A stretch of 64,000 nucleotides of DNA. Source: Rhizobium mongolense subsp. loessense. Its GTDB lineage: Bacteria; Pseudomonadota; Alphaproteobacteria; Rhizobiales; Rhizobiaceae. The notes below the pieces were generated by a model. The model ran no database searches. It saw only the letters and a program-made list of their open reading frames with translations, and had not been told where the DNA came from. Of this stretch, positions 17,470-25,706 are shown one piece after another. The stretch spans positions 271,097 through 335,096 of the forward strand of contig NZ_FMTM01000003.1 in NCBI RefSeq assembly GCF_900099775.1, given 5' to 3'. Both the position numbers and the translations under genes were made by a program. Numbering within the stretch: the stretch's first letter is position 1; the number at the start of each line of letters is the position of its first letter.

Positions 17470-18264
17470 TTACCTTGCGGGGGCGGATTTTTGGAAGCGG
17501 GAGATGAGGTTGAGCAGACCCATGCAGAGCCATGTGATCGAAAAGGCAATGACGGCGAGCGCCGACGGCTCGTAAGCCTTGTTGGCACCGACAAGCTGCA
17601 GATAAGGCCCGAAGGCCGGCCGGTTGAGGAGGGCAGCCATCGTGAATTCGCCCATGACGATCGCGAGCGTGATGAAGGCGCCGGACAGCACGCCGCTCAT
17701 GACATTCGGGAAGATGCAGCGGAACATGATGGTTGGCCAGCTGGCACCGAGGCTTTCGGCCGCCTCTGTCAGCGTGCGGACGTCGATGGCGCGCATGGCG
17801 GTATCGACCGCTCGATACATGTAGGGCAGCGACAGCGTGATGTAGGAGCAGACGAGCAGGATGTTCGTGCCGGTCGTAGAACCCGTCAACGGCAGGACCG
17901 ACGATGAATTGTACATGCGCAAATAGCCGAAGACTATGACGATCGCCGGGATAACCAACGGCAGCAGCGTCACGAATTCCACGATCGGGCGCATCTGTGG
18001 CAGGCGCAGGCGAACCCAATAGGCCGTCGGCACGACGAGCAGCATGCCGAAGACGATTGTCAAAAGGGCCATCAGCATGGAATAGCCAAAGGTCTCGCGG
18101 AACTGGATGTCCGAAAAGACCGACTGATAGGCATCGAAGCTGTATACGCCGCGGCGCATGCGCAGCGAAAACTCGATGGTGCCGATCAGCGGAATGATGA
18201 AATAGGACGCACCCAGAAAGATGGCGATCCAGGCGCCGAGACGTTGAGCTTTCATTTCTGCCAC
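17470..18264 (-). CDS. ABC transporter permease, PotC type
   Basis: This is a 264-residue inner-membrane permease with six predicted helices starting LGAWIAIFLGASYFIIPLIG. The family segment VFSDIQFRETFGYSMLMALL precedes a long helix, and the EAA loop reads EAAESLGASWPTIMFRCIFP near residue 168. That form (EAAxxLGA) marks the polyamine/iron/thiamine class, unlike the sugar class at 12-14 kb. Its start overlaps the preceding permease gene by 13 nt, indicating tight co-translation. It forms the channel together with that permease. Confidence 0.9.
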   Translation of the reverse strand: MAEMKAQRLGAWIAIFLGASYFIIPLIGTIEFSLRMRRGVYSFDAYQSVFSDIQFRETFGYSMLMALLTIVFGMLLVVPTAYWVRLRLPQMRPIVEFVTLLPLVIPAIVIVFGYLRMYNSSSVLPLTGSTTGTNILLVCSYITLSLPYMYRAVDTAMRAIDVRTLTEAAESLGASWPTIMFRCIFPNVMSGVLSGAFITLAIVMGEFTMAALLNRPAFGPYLQLVGANKAYEPSALAVIAFSITWLCMGLLNLISRFQKSAPAR

Positions 18265-19145
18265 CGTTCGGCGCGCATGCGCAGCATCAGGTAAAGGACG
18301 TTGGAGACGCCGGTGATGACGATCATGCCGAGCGCGATCGCATAGCCGAGGTTCGGGTTGTGAAGGACATCGCCGCGGATCTGTGCGTAAAGCAGGATCG
18401 GAACAATGTTCAGGGAGCTTCCTGTCAGCGCATAGGCTGTGGCGATGGCGCCGAAGGCGTTTGCGAAGAGCAGTAGCGTCGTGCCGAGCAGGCTTGGCCA
18501 GAGGATCGGCAGGGCGATCATCGTCCAGTACTGGCGGTTCGTGGCGCCAAGGATTTCAGCGGCCTCGCGCCATTCCTTCTTCATGCCGTCGAGCGCCGGC
18601 GTGAGGATCAGCACCATCAGCGGGATCTGGAAATACATGTAGGTGATGGTGAGGCCGAAGAAGGATAAAAGGTTGAATCCGGTGCCGTAGAGATTGAAGC
18701 CAAACCAGTCGCGCAGGAAGATGGTGACGAGGCCGGTGCGGCCAAGCGTTGCCAAGAACGAGAAGGCGAGCGGCACACCGGCGAAGTTCGATGCGACGCC
18801 GGAGAAGGTCAAAAGCGTCGAGCGGACAGAGGAGGGCAGGCCGCCGAGGACGACTGCCCAGGCGAGAAAGAAGCCGATCAGCGCACCGCCGAGGGCGGAC
18901 GCCACCGATACACGGATGCTGATCCAATAGGCGCTCATGATCGACGGCGTGAAGAGATCGCCGATGTTCTTGAACGTGAATTCGCCTTCCGGCGTGAGGA
19001 AGGCGCCGACGACGAGATAAAGCGTGGGGATGATCAGAAACAGCAGAGCGAAGATGACGAAGGGCGCGATACCCAGCCAGTCGATCACGCGATCCTTATT
19101 GATCAGGGGGGCGGTGCTCGCCATAGGCGTTGAAACGGTGCTCAT
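18252..19145 (-). CDS. ABC transporter permease, PotB type
   Basis: This is a 297-residue permease with an N-terminal helix (WLGIAPFVIFALLFLIIPTL) after about 28 cytoplasmic residues, followed by five more helices. The docking loop reads REAAEILGATNRQYWTMIAL near residue 198. It is the first permease after the binding-protein gene. Between them lies a 10-bp hairpin (19183-19209), which could lower its expression relative to the binding protein. The partner permease follows with a 13-nt overlap. Confidence 0.9.
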   Translation of the reverse strand: MSTVSTPMASTAPLINKDRVIDWLGIAPFVIFALLFLIIPTLYLVVGAFLTPEGEFTFKNIGDLFTPSIMSAYWISIRVSVASALGGALIGFFLAWAVVLGGLPSSVRSTLLTFSGVASNFAGVPLAFSFLATLGRTGLVTIFLRDWFGFNLYGTGFNLLSFFGLTITYMYFQIPLMVLILTPALDGMKKEWREAAEILGATNRQYWTMIALPILWPSLLGTTLLLFANAFGAIATAYALTGSSLNIVPILLYAQIRGDVLHNPNLGYAIALGMIVITGVSNVLYLMLRMRAERWQK

Positions 19146-19182
19146 ACAAAGCTCATCCGGGGGCGTCGGAGTGAAAGAAAAT

Positions 19183-19209
19183 GCCTCCCCGCTATAAGGG
19201 CGGGGAGGC
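19183..19209 (-). terminator. intra-operon hairpin (attenuator) between binding-protein and permease genes
   Basis: On the minus strand GCCTCCCCGC pairs perfectly with GCGGGGAGGC across a 7-nt loop and is followed by ATTTTCTTTC. It begins 14 nt after the stop of the binding-protein gene. The T-rich tail makes partial termination plausible. Confidence 0.7.
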
Positions 19210-19222
19210 CGGATGTCATGCC

Positions 19223-20326
19223 TTACTGAACGTTGGCGCCGACGACGCTATCCCACTTGGTGGTGATGGCGGTCTTGCCTGCGGCCTGCTCGTCGAGCGT
19301 CGGGAAGATAGCCTTGGCATAGCCTTCAGCCGGCGGCAGCTTGTCGAGCAGTTCCTTCGGAATCAGGCCCTTTTGGGCAAGATCGTTGAAGCGGATCGGG
19401 TGGCAATAGCCCTTCAGCCAGCCGAGCTGACCTTCGTCGGAATAGAGGTATTCCATCCACAGTTTGGCTGCATTCGGGTGCGGAGCAAAGGCGGAGATCG
19501 CCTGAACGTAGACACCTGCAACGACGCCCGATGCTGGAACGACGACTTCAACCGGTGGGTTGCCGTTGAGGCTGTCGCGCCAGGAGAGGCCGTTATAGTC
19601 CCAGGCGACGATGATCGGGGTGGAACCCTGAGCGAGCGACGCGGACTTGCCGATGACCGGAACGAGATTGCCGGCCTTGTTGAGCTCTGCGAAGTAAGCA
19701 AGACCTGCTTCGCCAGCCTTCGTGGCATCCTTTTCGCCCGCGGCAAGACCAGCGGCGTAGACGGCTTGAACAGCCTGGTTGGAAGCGCGCGGATCGCCAG
19801 CGAGCGAGACGGTGTTGGCATATTCGGACTTCTTCAGGTCGGCCCAATCCTTCGGGACGTTCTTGACGATGTCGGTGTTCACGACGAACGAAAGAACGCC
19901 GTAGTAGTCGCCGTACCAGAAGCCGTCGGCGTCCTTGGCGGAGTCCGGAATGGAATCCCACGTGGAGACCTTGTAGGGCTGGATGAGGCCTTCAGCCTTG
20001 GCCGACGGGCCGAAGGAGAGACCGACGTCGATGACGTCCGGGGCCTGCGGCCCGGTGTTGCCCTTGTTGGCCTTGATTGCTTCGATTTCATCGCCCGAAC
20101 CTGCGTCCGGGTTCAGTTCGTTGACTTCGATGCCATACTTGGCCTTGAAGCCGGCAATGACGTCGCCATAGCCGCACCAATTGTGCGGGAGAGCGATGGT
20201 CGTCAGCGTGCCTTCCTTCTTGGCGGCAGCGATGAGTTCGGCGCTCGGTTCTGCTGCGGCAATCGCAGTCGAAGCTACGACGATCGCAGTAGAAAGCGAG
20301 AGCAGTCGAGAAATGTTAGAGATCAC
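19223..20326 (-). CDS. ABC transporter periplasmic binding protein (polyamine/Fe(III)/aminophosphonate class)
   Basis: This is a 367-residue secreted binding protein. The signal peptide ends near residue 24 (AIAAAEPS). The mature protein begins ELIAAAKKEGTLTTIALPHN, the usual opening of this class, and continues with FKAKYGIEVNEL, the hinge PDVIDVGLSFGP and WYGDYYGVLSFVVNTDIVKN. Later comes AFAPHPNAAKLWMEYLYSDE and a late GYCHPIRFNDLA. It starts the minus-strand operon that continues with two permeases and an ATPase. Upstream on the same strand, 190 nt away, lies the RpiR regulator. The ligand is unknown; polyamine-like compounds, thiamine or aminophosphonates are possible. Confidence 0.88.
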   Translation of the reverse strand: MISNISRLLSLSTAIVVASTAIAAAEPSAELIAAAKKEGTLTTIALPHNWCGYGDVIAGFKAKYGIEVNELNPDAGSGDEIEAIKANKGNTGPQAPDVIDVGLSFGPSAKAEGLIQPYKVSTWDSIPDSAKDADGFWYGDYYGVLSFVVNTDIVKNVPKDWADLKKSEYANTVSLAGDPRASNQAVQAVYAAGLAAGEKDATKAGEAGLAYFAELNKAGNLVPVIGKSASLAQGSTPIIVAWDYNGLSWRDSLNGNPPVEVVVPASGVVAGVYVQAISAFAPHPNAAKLWMEYLYSDEGQLGWLKGYCHPIRFNDLAQKGLIPKELLDKLPPAEGYAKAIFPTLDEQAAGKTAITTKWDSVVGANVQ

Positions 20327-20515
20327 TGTTGTTCTCCTTCGGTTTTCAGTGGTCTGGCGATGCTGTTACTGGCGTTGCATGAAGCTTGTATGACGGTCAC
20401 GTGACGTTCGTTTTTCTTATGATTTCAGTATTTTTCGAATTCTGTTTCGTCTGCGACACGCAGTTCTATTTCCTTCACGCAGCCTCATTGTTTTTGTTCG
20501 TTCCTGCCTCTCCTC

Positions 20516-21388
20516 CTAGCCGGGTTTTCGGAAGAGCTTGGTCTGTTCGAACAGGCCCTCCAGTGTTTTCATGCGCTCCTTCGTCTCGTCCCAGGTGGTG
20601 TTCTGGACCGCTTCGATGAGCGCTTCGACGATAAAGAGCGTGACGACCGAGGAATCCCAGGCCGACGGTGCCTCGATCTGGACGCGGAAGGCGTGTCTTG
20701 CGAGCTTTGCCGCTGGCGATCCCCACTGGTCCGTGAAGACGATAATTTCGGCGCCGCGCGTGCGGGCCGCCTGGGCAAGGCTTACCATCTCCTGCTCATA
20801 GCGGCGGATGTCGAAGATGATCAGCAGATCTCCTGCATTCATGTTGAGAACATACTGGGGCCAGCTCGACGAGTTGGACGACAAGAGGGCGGTATTCGGC
20901 CGGATGACCTGCATGTGTGTGAAGAAGTATTCCGCAAGCGCGCCCGTGATGCGCCCGCCGACGAAATAAAGGCCGCGCTTGCGATCCGAAAGCAGGGTAG
21001 CGGCGCTGTTGAAGGTCGCGGTGTCGAGGTCGCTCAGCGTTTGGCGCAGATTGCCGATGATGGCATCGGCGAAACGGTTGAGGATATGGGTGCCAGGCGC
21101 ATTGGAAGCCCACCGGTCGTGCTTGGCGATCGGATTGGAGATCGTCGCTTCGACCTCCTGATGCAGATGCGCCTGGAAATCGGGGTAACCCTTGAAGCCG
21201 AGCTTCTGGACCATGCGGACGACGGTGGGAGTCGAGACGCCGGCGTTTTCGGCAATCGTGGTGATGCTGCCCAGCCCTGAAACGGGATAGTTATCCAGCA
21301 GACTCTCGGCCAATTGCTTCTCGGCGCGCGTCAGCGCTTCGAAATGCGAATGGATGACGTCCGAAACCGTCTTCGACGCAGCGCTCAC
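20516..21388 (-). CDS. MurR/RpiR-family transcriptional regulator
   Basis: This is a 290-residue regulator. An N-terminal HTH_6 domain (about 10-75) includes LTRAEKQLAESLLDNYP and the recognition part ENAGVSTPTVVRMVQKLGFK. It is followed by a SIS sugar-phosphate-type domain (about 115-265) with RGLYFVGGRITGALAEYFF and AGDLLIIFDIRRYEQE. GTG 21388 is chosen because GGGGAG lies 9 nt upstream; a GTG at 21430 has no such site. It is divergent from the amidohydrolase gene and upstream of the ABC operon, so it may control both. TGAAAA-GAAA-TTTTCA, at 21474-21489 between the divergent genes, is the best operator candidate. Confidence 0.87.
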   Translation of the reverse strand: MSAASKTVSDVIHSHFEALTRAEKQLAESLLDNYPVSGLGSITTIAENAGVSTPTVVRMVQKLGFKGYPDFQAHLHQEVEATISNPIAKHDRWASNAPGTHILNRFADAIIGNLRQTLSDLDTATFNSAATLLSDRKRGLYFVGGRITGALAEYFFTHMQVIRPNTALLSSNSSSWPQYVLNMNAGDLLIIFDIRRYEQEMVSLAQAARTRGAEIIVFTDQWGSPAAKLARHAFRVQIEAPSAWDSSVVTLFIVEALIEAVQNTTWDETKERMKTLEGLFEQTKLFRKPG

Positions 21389-21473
21389 GCGATCTTGCTC
21401 CCCGGGATTGGTCTTGTGCCACTTTCCCACTCAAAGTTAACAACGCTGTCACAATCTATGTCAACCACTGTCA

Positions 21474-21489
21474 TGAAAAGAAATTTTCA
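21474..21489. promoter_or_regulatory. inverted repeat, candidate RpiR operator
   Basis: TGAAAA-GAAA-TTTTCA is a perfect inverted repeat with a 4-nt spacer, centred in the AT-rich 180-bp gap between the RpiR gene and the divergent amidohydrolase gene. RpiR-family sites are often of TGAAA-N4-TTTCA form, so regulation of both directions is plausible. Binding itself is inferred. Confidence 0.5.
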
Positions 21490-21568
21490 GAGCGCGCTTG
21501 ACACCGCCGGAAGACTGAAGAATTCTTTTCTTTAAAGATTTTATTAAGGGAAGGGCAGGCGCGGGCAA

Positions 21569-22336
21569 GTGCTCACTCAGCTCATGATTTTAAGCGAAGC
21601 GGATGGAGACTGCGTCGCCATCGAGCGGCCGCATGGCAAGGGCCCGTTGCTGGTCATCTGCGAACACGCCTCGCGAGCGCTACCCGAGCAGTTCGGCAAT
21701 CTCGGCCTTTCCGAGGAAGCGTTGAATAGCCACATCGCCTGGGACCCAGGCGCTTTGGCCGTTGCACGCGGCATCTCGACGGCGCTTGATGCAACACTCG
21801 TCTTTCAGCGCTTCTCTCGTCTGGTCTACGACTGCAACCGCCCGCCCGAATCGCCGGGCGCAATGCCCGAGAAGAGCGAAATCTATGCCATCCCCGGCAA
21901 TCAGAATCTGAGCGCAAAGGAGCGGCACGCCCGTACCGAAGCGCTGTATCTTCCTTTCCACGATGCAGTAAGCCGTCTCATCAAGGACCGTCGGGCGCAG
22001 GGGCAGGAGACGGTCATCGTCACTGTTCACAGTTTCACGCCGGTCTATAATGGCAAGGAGCGTGCCGTCGAGCTCGGCATCCTGCACGATGCCGACAGCC
22101 GCCTGGCAGACAGCATGTTGGCAGGGGCGGCTGACGCGCCGCTCTACAAGACCGAACGCAACAAGCCCTATGGCCCTGAGGACGGCGTGACGCACACGCT
22201 GATCCTGCACGGCCTATCGAACGGGCTCCGCAATGTAATGATCGAGGTCCGCAACGACCTCATCAGCGACGATGCCGGCCAAGGGGTCATGGCCGACTAT
22301 CTGACGGGGCTTCTCCAGCAAAGCCTGGAAGCCTGA
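21569..22336 (+). CDS. N-formylglutamate amidohydrolase family protein
   Basis: This is a 255-residue metal-dependent hydrolase. Family marks are PLLVICEHASRALPEQFGNL with the zinc-type Glu-His pair, HIAWDPGALAVARGIS, the RFSRLVYDCNRPPES segment and VTVHSFTPVYNGKER. Late in the sequence comes NVMIEVRNDLISDDAG, with the conserved Glu and Arg-Asn-Asp. Classical members release glutamate from N-formylglutamate in histidine breakdown, but no hut genes are present. In this setting, beside a glutamine-synthetase-like ligase, it may hydrolyse a gamma-glutamyl amide, which is an inference. The start is GTG 21569 or ATG 21584; neither has a convincing ribosome-binding site. Confidence 0.85.
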   Translation: MLTQLMILSEADGDCVAIERPHGKGPLLVICEHASRALPEQFGNLGLSEEALNSHIAWDPGALAVARGISTALDATLVFQRFSRLVYDCNRPPESPGAMPEKSEIYAIPGNQNLSAKERHARTEALYLPFHDAVSRLIKDRRAQGQETVIVTVHSFTPVYNGKERAVELGILHDADSRLADSMLAGAADAPLYKTERNKPYGPEDGVTHTLILHGLSNGLRNVMIEVRNDLISDDAGQGVMADYLTGLLQQSLEA

Positions 22337-22459
22337 CCATAAAAGAAAAGACCCCAGGGAGCAGTCTAACTGCGATCTGTCCGTATGGCGAAAGCCGCGG
22401 GCAACTTTGGCACTGGATCTGCGGCAATTCCGCTGCTGATCGTCAAATAGGGGGAAGTC

Positions 22460-24007
22460 ATGTCGGACTATACCGAACTTGATAAGAAGCAGGATATGAG
22501 CATCCTGCATTCGATGGGCTATGCCCAGGAACTGGAACGGCGGATGAGTTCGTTCTCGAACTTTGCCGTCTCCTTCTCGATCATCTGCATCCTTTCCGGC
22601 GGCATCAATTCGCTGGCGCAGGCGACTGCCGGCGCGGGTGGTGCTGCGATCGGCATCGGCTGGCCACTCGGTTGCTTCATATCGCTCGTCTTCGCCGTGG
22701 CGATGGCGCAGATCAGCTCCGCCTATCCGACCGCGGGCGGCCTCTACCACTGGGGTTCCATCCTCGGCAACCGCTTCACCGGCTGGCTGACCGCCTGGTT
22801 CAACCTGCTTGGCCTCGTGACGGTACTCGGTGCCATCAACGTCGGGACCTACTACTTCTTCATGGGTTCCTTCGGCACGAGCTATCTCGGGCTGACGGAC
22901 ACGACATTCGTTCGCATCGTCTTCCTGATCATCATCACCGGTGCGCAAGCGCTCGTGAACCATATGGGCATCGGCCTGACCGCCAAGCTCACGGACTTCT
23001 CTGGCTACCTGATCTTCGCCACGGCAATCGTACTTGCCGCAGTTTGCCTGATCGCTGCTCCGTCCTATGAGTTCGGGCGTCTCTTCACCTTCGCCAACTA
23101 TTCGGGCGAAACTGGAGGCAATGTCTGGCCTGCCACGTCCGGTACCTGGGTGTTCCTGCTCGGCCTCCTGCTGCCGATCTACACGATCACCGGCTATGAC
23201 GCGTCGGCGCATACGTCGGAAGAGACTGTAAACGCGGCTCGCTCCGTGCCGCGCGGCATGATCTCCTCTGTGCTCTGGTCAGCACTCTTCGGCTACATCA
23301 TGCTTTGCGCATTCGTGCTGATGCTGCCCAGCATGGACGAAGCTGCCAAGCAGGGCTGGAACGTGTTCTTCTGGGCGATGGACAGCCAGGTGAACCCGAT
23401 CGTCAAGGACATCTTGTATCTTGCCATTCTGGTCAGCCAATGGCTGTGCGGCCTCGCAACCGTCACCTCGGTTTCCCGCATGATCTTCGCCTTCTCGCGT
23501 GACGGCGGTCTGCCGGCATCCAAGGCGCTGTCGAAGGTCAGCCCGAAACACCGCACGCCGGTAGCCGCGATCTGGACGGGTTCTATCCTCGCCGTCCTCT
23601 TCGTGTGGGGGTCGTCGCTCGTTTCGATCGGCGAAACGCCGGTCTATACCATCGTTGTTTCGTGCACCGTCATCTTCCTATTCTTCTCCTTCGCGATCCC
23701 GATCACGCTCGGCCTCTTCGCCTGGGGTACGTCGAAGTGGGACAAGATGGGGCCGTGGAACCTCGGCGAGGGGACGTTCAAGCTCTTTGCTGTGCTCTCG
23801 ATCATTGCAATGGTGCTTATCTTCGTTCTCGGCATCCAGCCGCCGAATGACTGGGCGCTCTATATCACCGTGGGCTTCCTTGTTGTGACTGGCATCGTCT
23901 GGTACGGCTTTGAAAAGCGCCGCTTCAAGGGCCCGCCGATCGGCGAGGAAGTCGCCAAGCGCCAGGCTGAAATCGCGGCTGCCGAAAAGGCGGTTGGCGA
24001 AGCGTAA
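22460..24007 (+). CDS. APC-superfamily amino acid/amine permease
   Basis: This is a 515-residue inner-membrane transporter with about 12 hydrophobic segments. It belongs to the amino acid/choline transporter branch: the N-terminus LGYAQELERRMSSFSNFAVSF-like stretch (from residue 19), the first unwound helix with SGGINSLAQATAGAGGA, and YPTAGGLYHWGSIL. TGYDASAHTSEETVNAARSV follows, with the conserved E-E/T signature, and then VTSVSRMIFAFSRDGGLP. Branch members carry GABA, choline, ethanolamine-like or other amines. ATG 22460 is preceded by AGGGGGAAG. It lies between the amidohydrolase and the ligase genes on the same strand, so it probably imports the substrate that the ligase glutamylates. Confidence 0.9.
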   Translation: MSDYTELDKKQDMSILHSMGYAQELERRMSSFSNFAVSFSIICILSGGINSLAQATAGAGGAAIGIGWPLGCFISLVFAVAMAQISSAYPTAGGLYHWGSILGNRFTGWLTAWFNLLGLVTVLGAINVGTYYFFMGSFGTSYLGLTDTTFVRIVFLIIITGAQALVNHMGIGLTAKLTDFSGYLIFATAIVLAAVCLIAAPSYEFGRLFTFANYSGETGGNVWPATSGTWVFLLGLLLPIYTITGYDASAHTSEETVNAARSVPRGMISSVLWSALFGYIMLCAFVLMLPSMDEAAKQGWNVFFWAMDSQVNPIVKDILYLAILVSQWLCGLATVTSVSRMIFAFSRDGGLPASKALSKVSPKHRTPVAAIWTGSILAVLFVWGSSLVSIGETPVYTIVVSCTVIFLFFSFAIPITLGLFAWGTSKWDKMGPWNLGEGTFKLFAVLSIIAMVLIFVLGIQPPNDWALYITVGFLVVTGIVWYGFEKRRFKGPPIGEEVAKRQAEIAAAEKAVGEA

Positions 24008-24153
24008 GAAAATCGAGCTTCCCTCTCTAATGGCGGGGCCGCCGTTCGCGCGGCCCCATCACCGGTTCAACGAAAGGGCATATGGTCGGTCATGGCCGCC
24101 GCTGCATGCCATTTCGTTGCCCCGAGTTTCCAATCCAGATTTCAGGCGGATAA

Positions 24154-25527
24154 ATGATGAGCAACAGCTATACTTTCGATGATCTCAAGAAGGACGTGGC
24201 CGAGGGGGGCATCGATACGGTTCTCGCATGCCAGGTGGACATGCAGGGCCGCTTGATGGGCAAGCGCTTCCAGGCGGAATATTTCCTCGAAAGCGCCTGG
24301 AAGGAAACGCATAGCTGCAACTATCTGGTCGCGACCGACATGGAGATGGAAACCGTCTCCGGTTATAAGGCGACGAGCTGGGAGAAGGGTTACGGCGACT
24401 ACACGATGAAACCGGACCTTTCGACGCTGCGCCGCATTCCCTGGCTCGAAGGAACGGCCCTGGTCCTTTGCGATCTGCTCGACCATCACACGCACGAAGA
24501 GGTGCCGCATTCGCCGCGCGCCATCTTGAAGAAGCAGGTCAAGCGGCTTGAAGACATGGGCATGAAGGCCTTCATGGCATCCGAGCTTGAATTCTTCCTC
24601 TTCGACCAGACCTATGAGGCGGCGCATGCCGTCGGCTACCGAAATCTCAAGCTCGCCAGCGCCTACAACGAGGACTACCACATCTTCCAGACGACCAAGG
24701 AAGAGGATGTGATGCGGGCGATCCGTACCGGTTTGCAGGGTGCGGGCATTCCGGTCGAGAATTCCAAGGGTGAGGCTTCGGCGGGGCAGGAGGAAATCAA
24801 TGTGCGCTACGCCGACGCGCTGACGATGGCTGACCGCCACGCCATCATCAAGAACGGCTGCAAGGAAATCGCCTGGTCGAAGGGCAAGGCGATCACTTTC
24901 CTCGCCAAATGGAGCTATACGTCGGCCGGCAGCTCCTCTCATATCCATCAGTCGCTCTGGAGCGCCGACGGCAAGACGCCGCTGTTCTTCGATGAGAAGG
25001 GTACATACGGCATGTCGCCGCTGATGCGGAACTACGTCGCCGGCCTTCTCGCCCACGCGAGCGAGATCACCTATTTCCTGGCGCCCTATATCAATTCCTA
25101 CAAGCGCTTCATGGCCGGCACCTTCGCGCCGACGAAGGCGATCTGGAGCAAGGACAACCGCACCGCCGGCTACCGCCTCTGCGGCGACGACACAAAGGCG
25201 ATCCGCATCGAATGCCGCGTCGGCGGTTCGGACCTCAATCCATATCTCGCCTTTGCAGCACTGCTGGCGGCTGGCATTGAGGGGATTGAGAACAGGCTCG
25301 AACTCGAAGCGCCGTTCGTCGGCGACGCCTATGGCGCGCGAGATATCCGCGAGATTCCACATACGTTGCGTGCCGCGACGGTTGCCATGACGGAATCGAA
25401 GATGCTGCGGAAGGCTTTCGGCAACGACGTCATCGACCACTACACGCGCGCTGCCGAATGGGAGCAGGAGGAATACGACCGCCGCGTGACGGATTGGGAA
25501 GTGGCGAGAGGCTTTGAAAGGGCGTAA
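24154..25527 (+). CDS. glutamine-synthetase-family ligase, probable gamma-glutamyl-amine/amino-alcohol synthetase
   Basis: This is a 457-residue GS-fold enzyme that should join glutamate to an amine using ATP. Metal and glutamate sites are intact: SELEFFLF, AGQEEINV, GSSSHIHQSLW, FAPTKAIWSKDNRTAGYR and RIECRVGGSDLNPYLA. The N-terminal half lacks the FDGSS ammonium-site motif of true glutamine synthetases and has CNYLVATDMEMETVSG at that point, as in PuuA/IpuC-type ligases. The start is ATGATG at 24154 or 24157. It follows the permease gene by about 150 nt and precedes aldehyde and alcohol dehydrogenases. A role in amine or amino-alcohol catabolism is therefore preferred over nitrogen assimilation. 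Confidence 0.88.
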   Translation: MMSNSYTFDDLKKDVAEGGIDTVLACQVDMQGRLMGKRFQAEYFLESAWKETHSCNYLVATDMEMETVSGYKATSWEKGYGDYTMKPDLSTLRRIPWLEGTALVLCDLLDHHTHEEVPHSPRAILKKQVKRLEDMGMKAFMASELEFFLFDQTYEAAHAVGYRNLKLASAYNEDYHIFQTTKEEDVMRAIRTGLQGAGIPVENSKGEASAGQEEINVRYADALTMADRHAIIKNGCKEIAWSKGKAITFLAKWSYTSAGSSSHIHQSLWSADGKTPLFFDEKGTYGMSPLMRNYVAGLLAHASEITYFLAPYINSYKRFMAGTFAPTKAIWSKDNRTAGYRLCGDDTKAIRIECRVGGSDLNPYLAFAALLAAGIEGIENRLELEAPFVGDAYGARDIREIPHTLRAATVAMTESKMLRKAFGNDVIDHYTRAAEWEQEEYDRRVTDWEVARGFERA

Positions 25528-25548
25528 GGCATTTTGCGGCGTGTCGTT

Positions 25549-25665
25549 GCTCGCCCTCACAGCCCGCTTTGACGGGGGCGAGGGGAGCGTTTTGAGTGAC
25601 GAGACCAGGTGCGGCTCCTTCCTTCGCCCCGCGGGAAAAGTGCTGGCCGGCGGATGAGGGGCTGG
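25549..25665. repeat. intergenic repeat of the GGCGGATGAGG type, copy C
   Basis: The 180-nt gap between the ligase and aldehyde dehydrogenase genes contains TCGCCCTCAC at one end and GGCGGATGAGGGGC at the other, with CGCCCCGCGGG between. The end block AAAAG-TGC-GG-GGCGGATGAGG is shared with the repeat at 29270-29398. This resembles a very common rhizobial intergenic element. It interrupts an otherwise probable operon. Confidence 0.5.
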
Positions 25666-25706
25666 TGCCCGAAGAGATGTGAAGAATACAAAGGCAGGAT
25701 TCGATC

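Noticed and set aside
21569..22336. calling the amidohydrolase HutG
   Set aside because: No histidine-utilisation genes are nearby; the family name is kept without a gene symbol.
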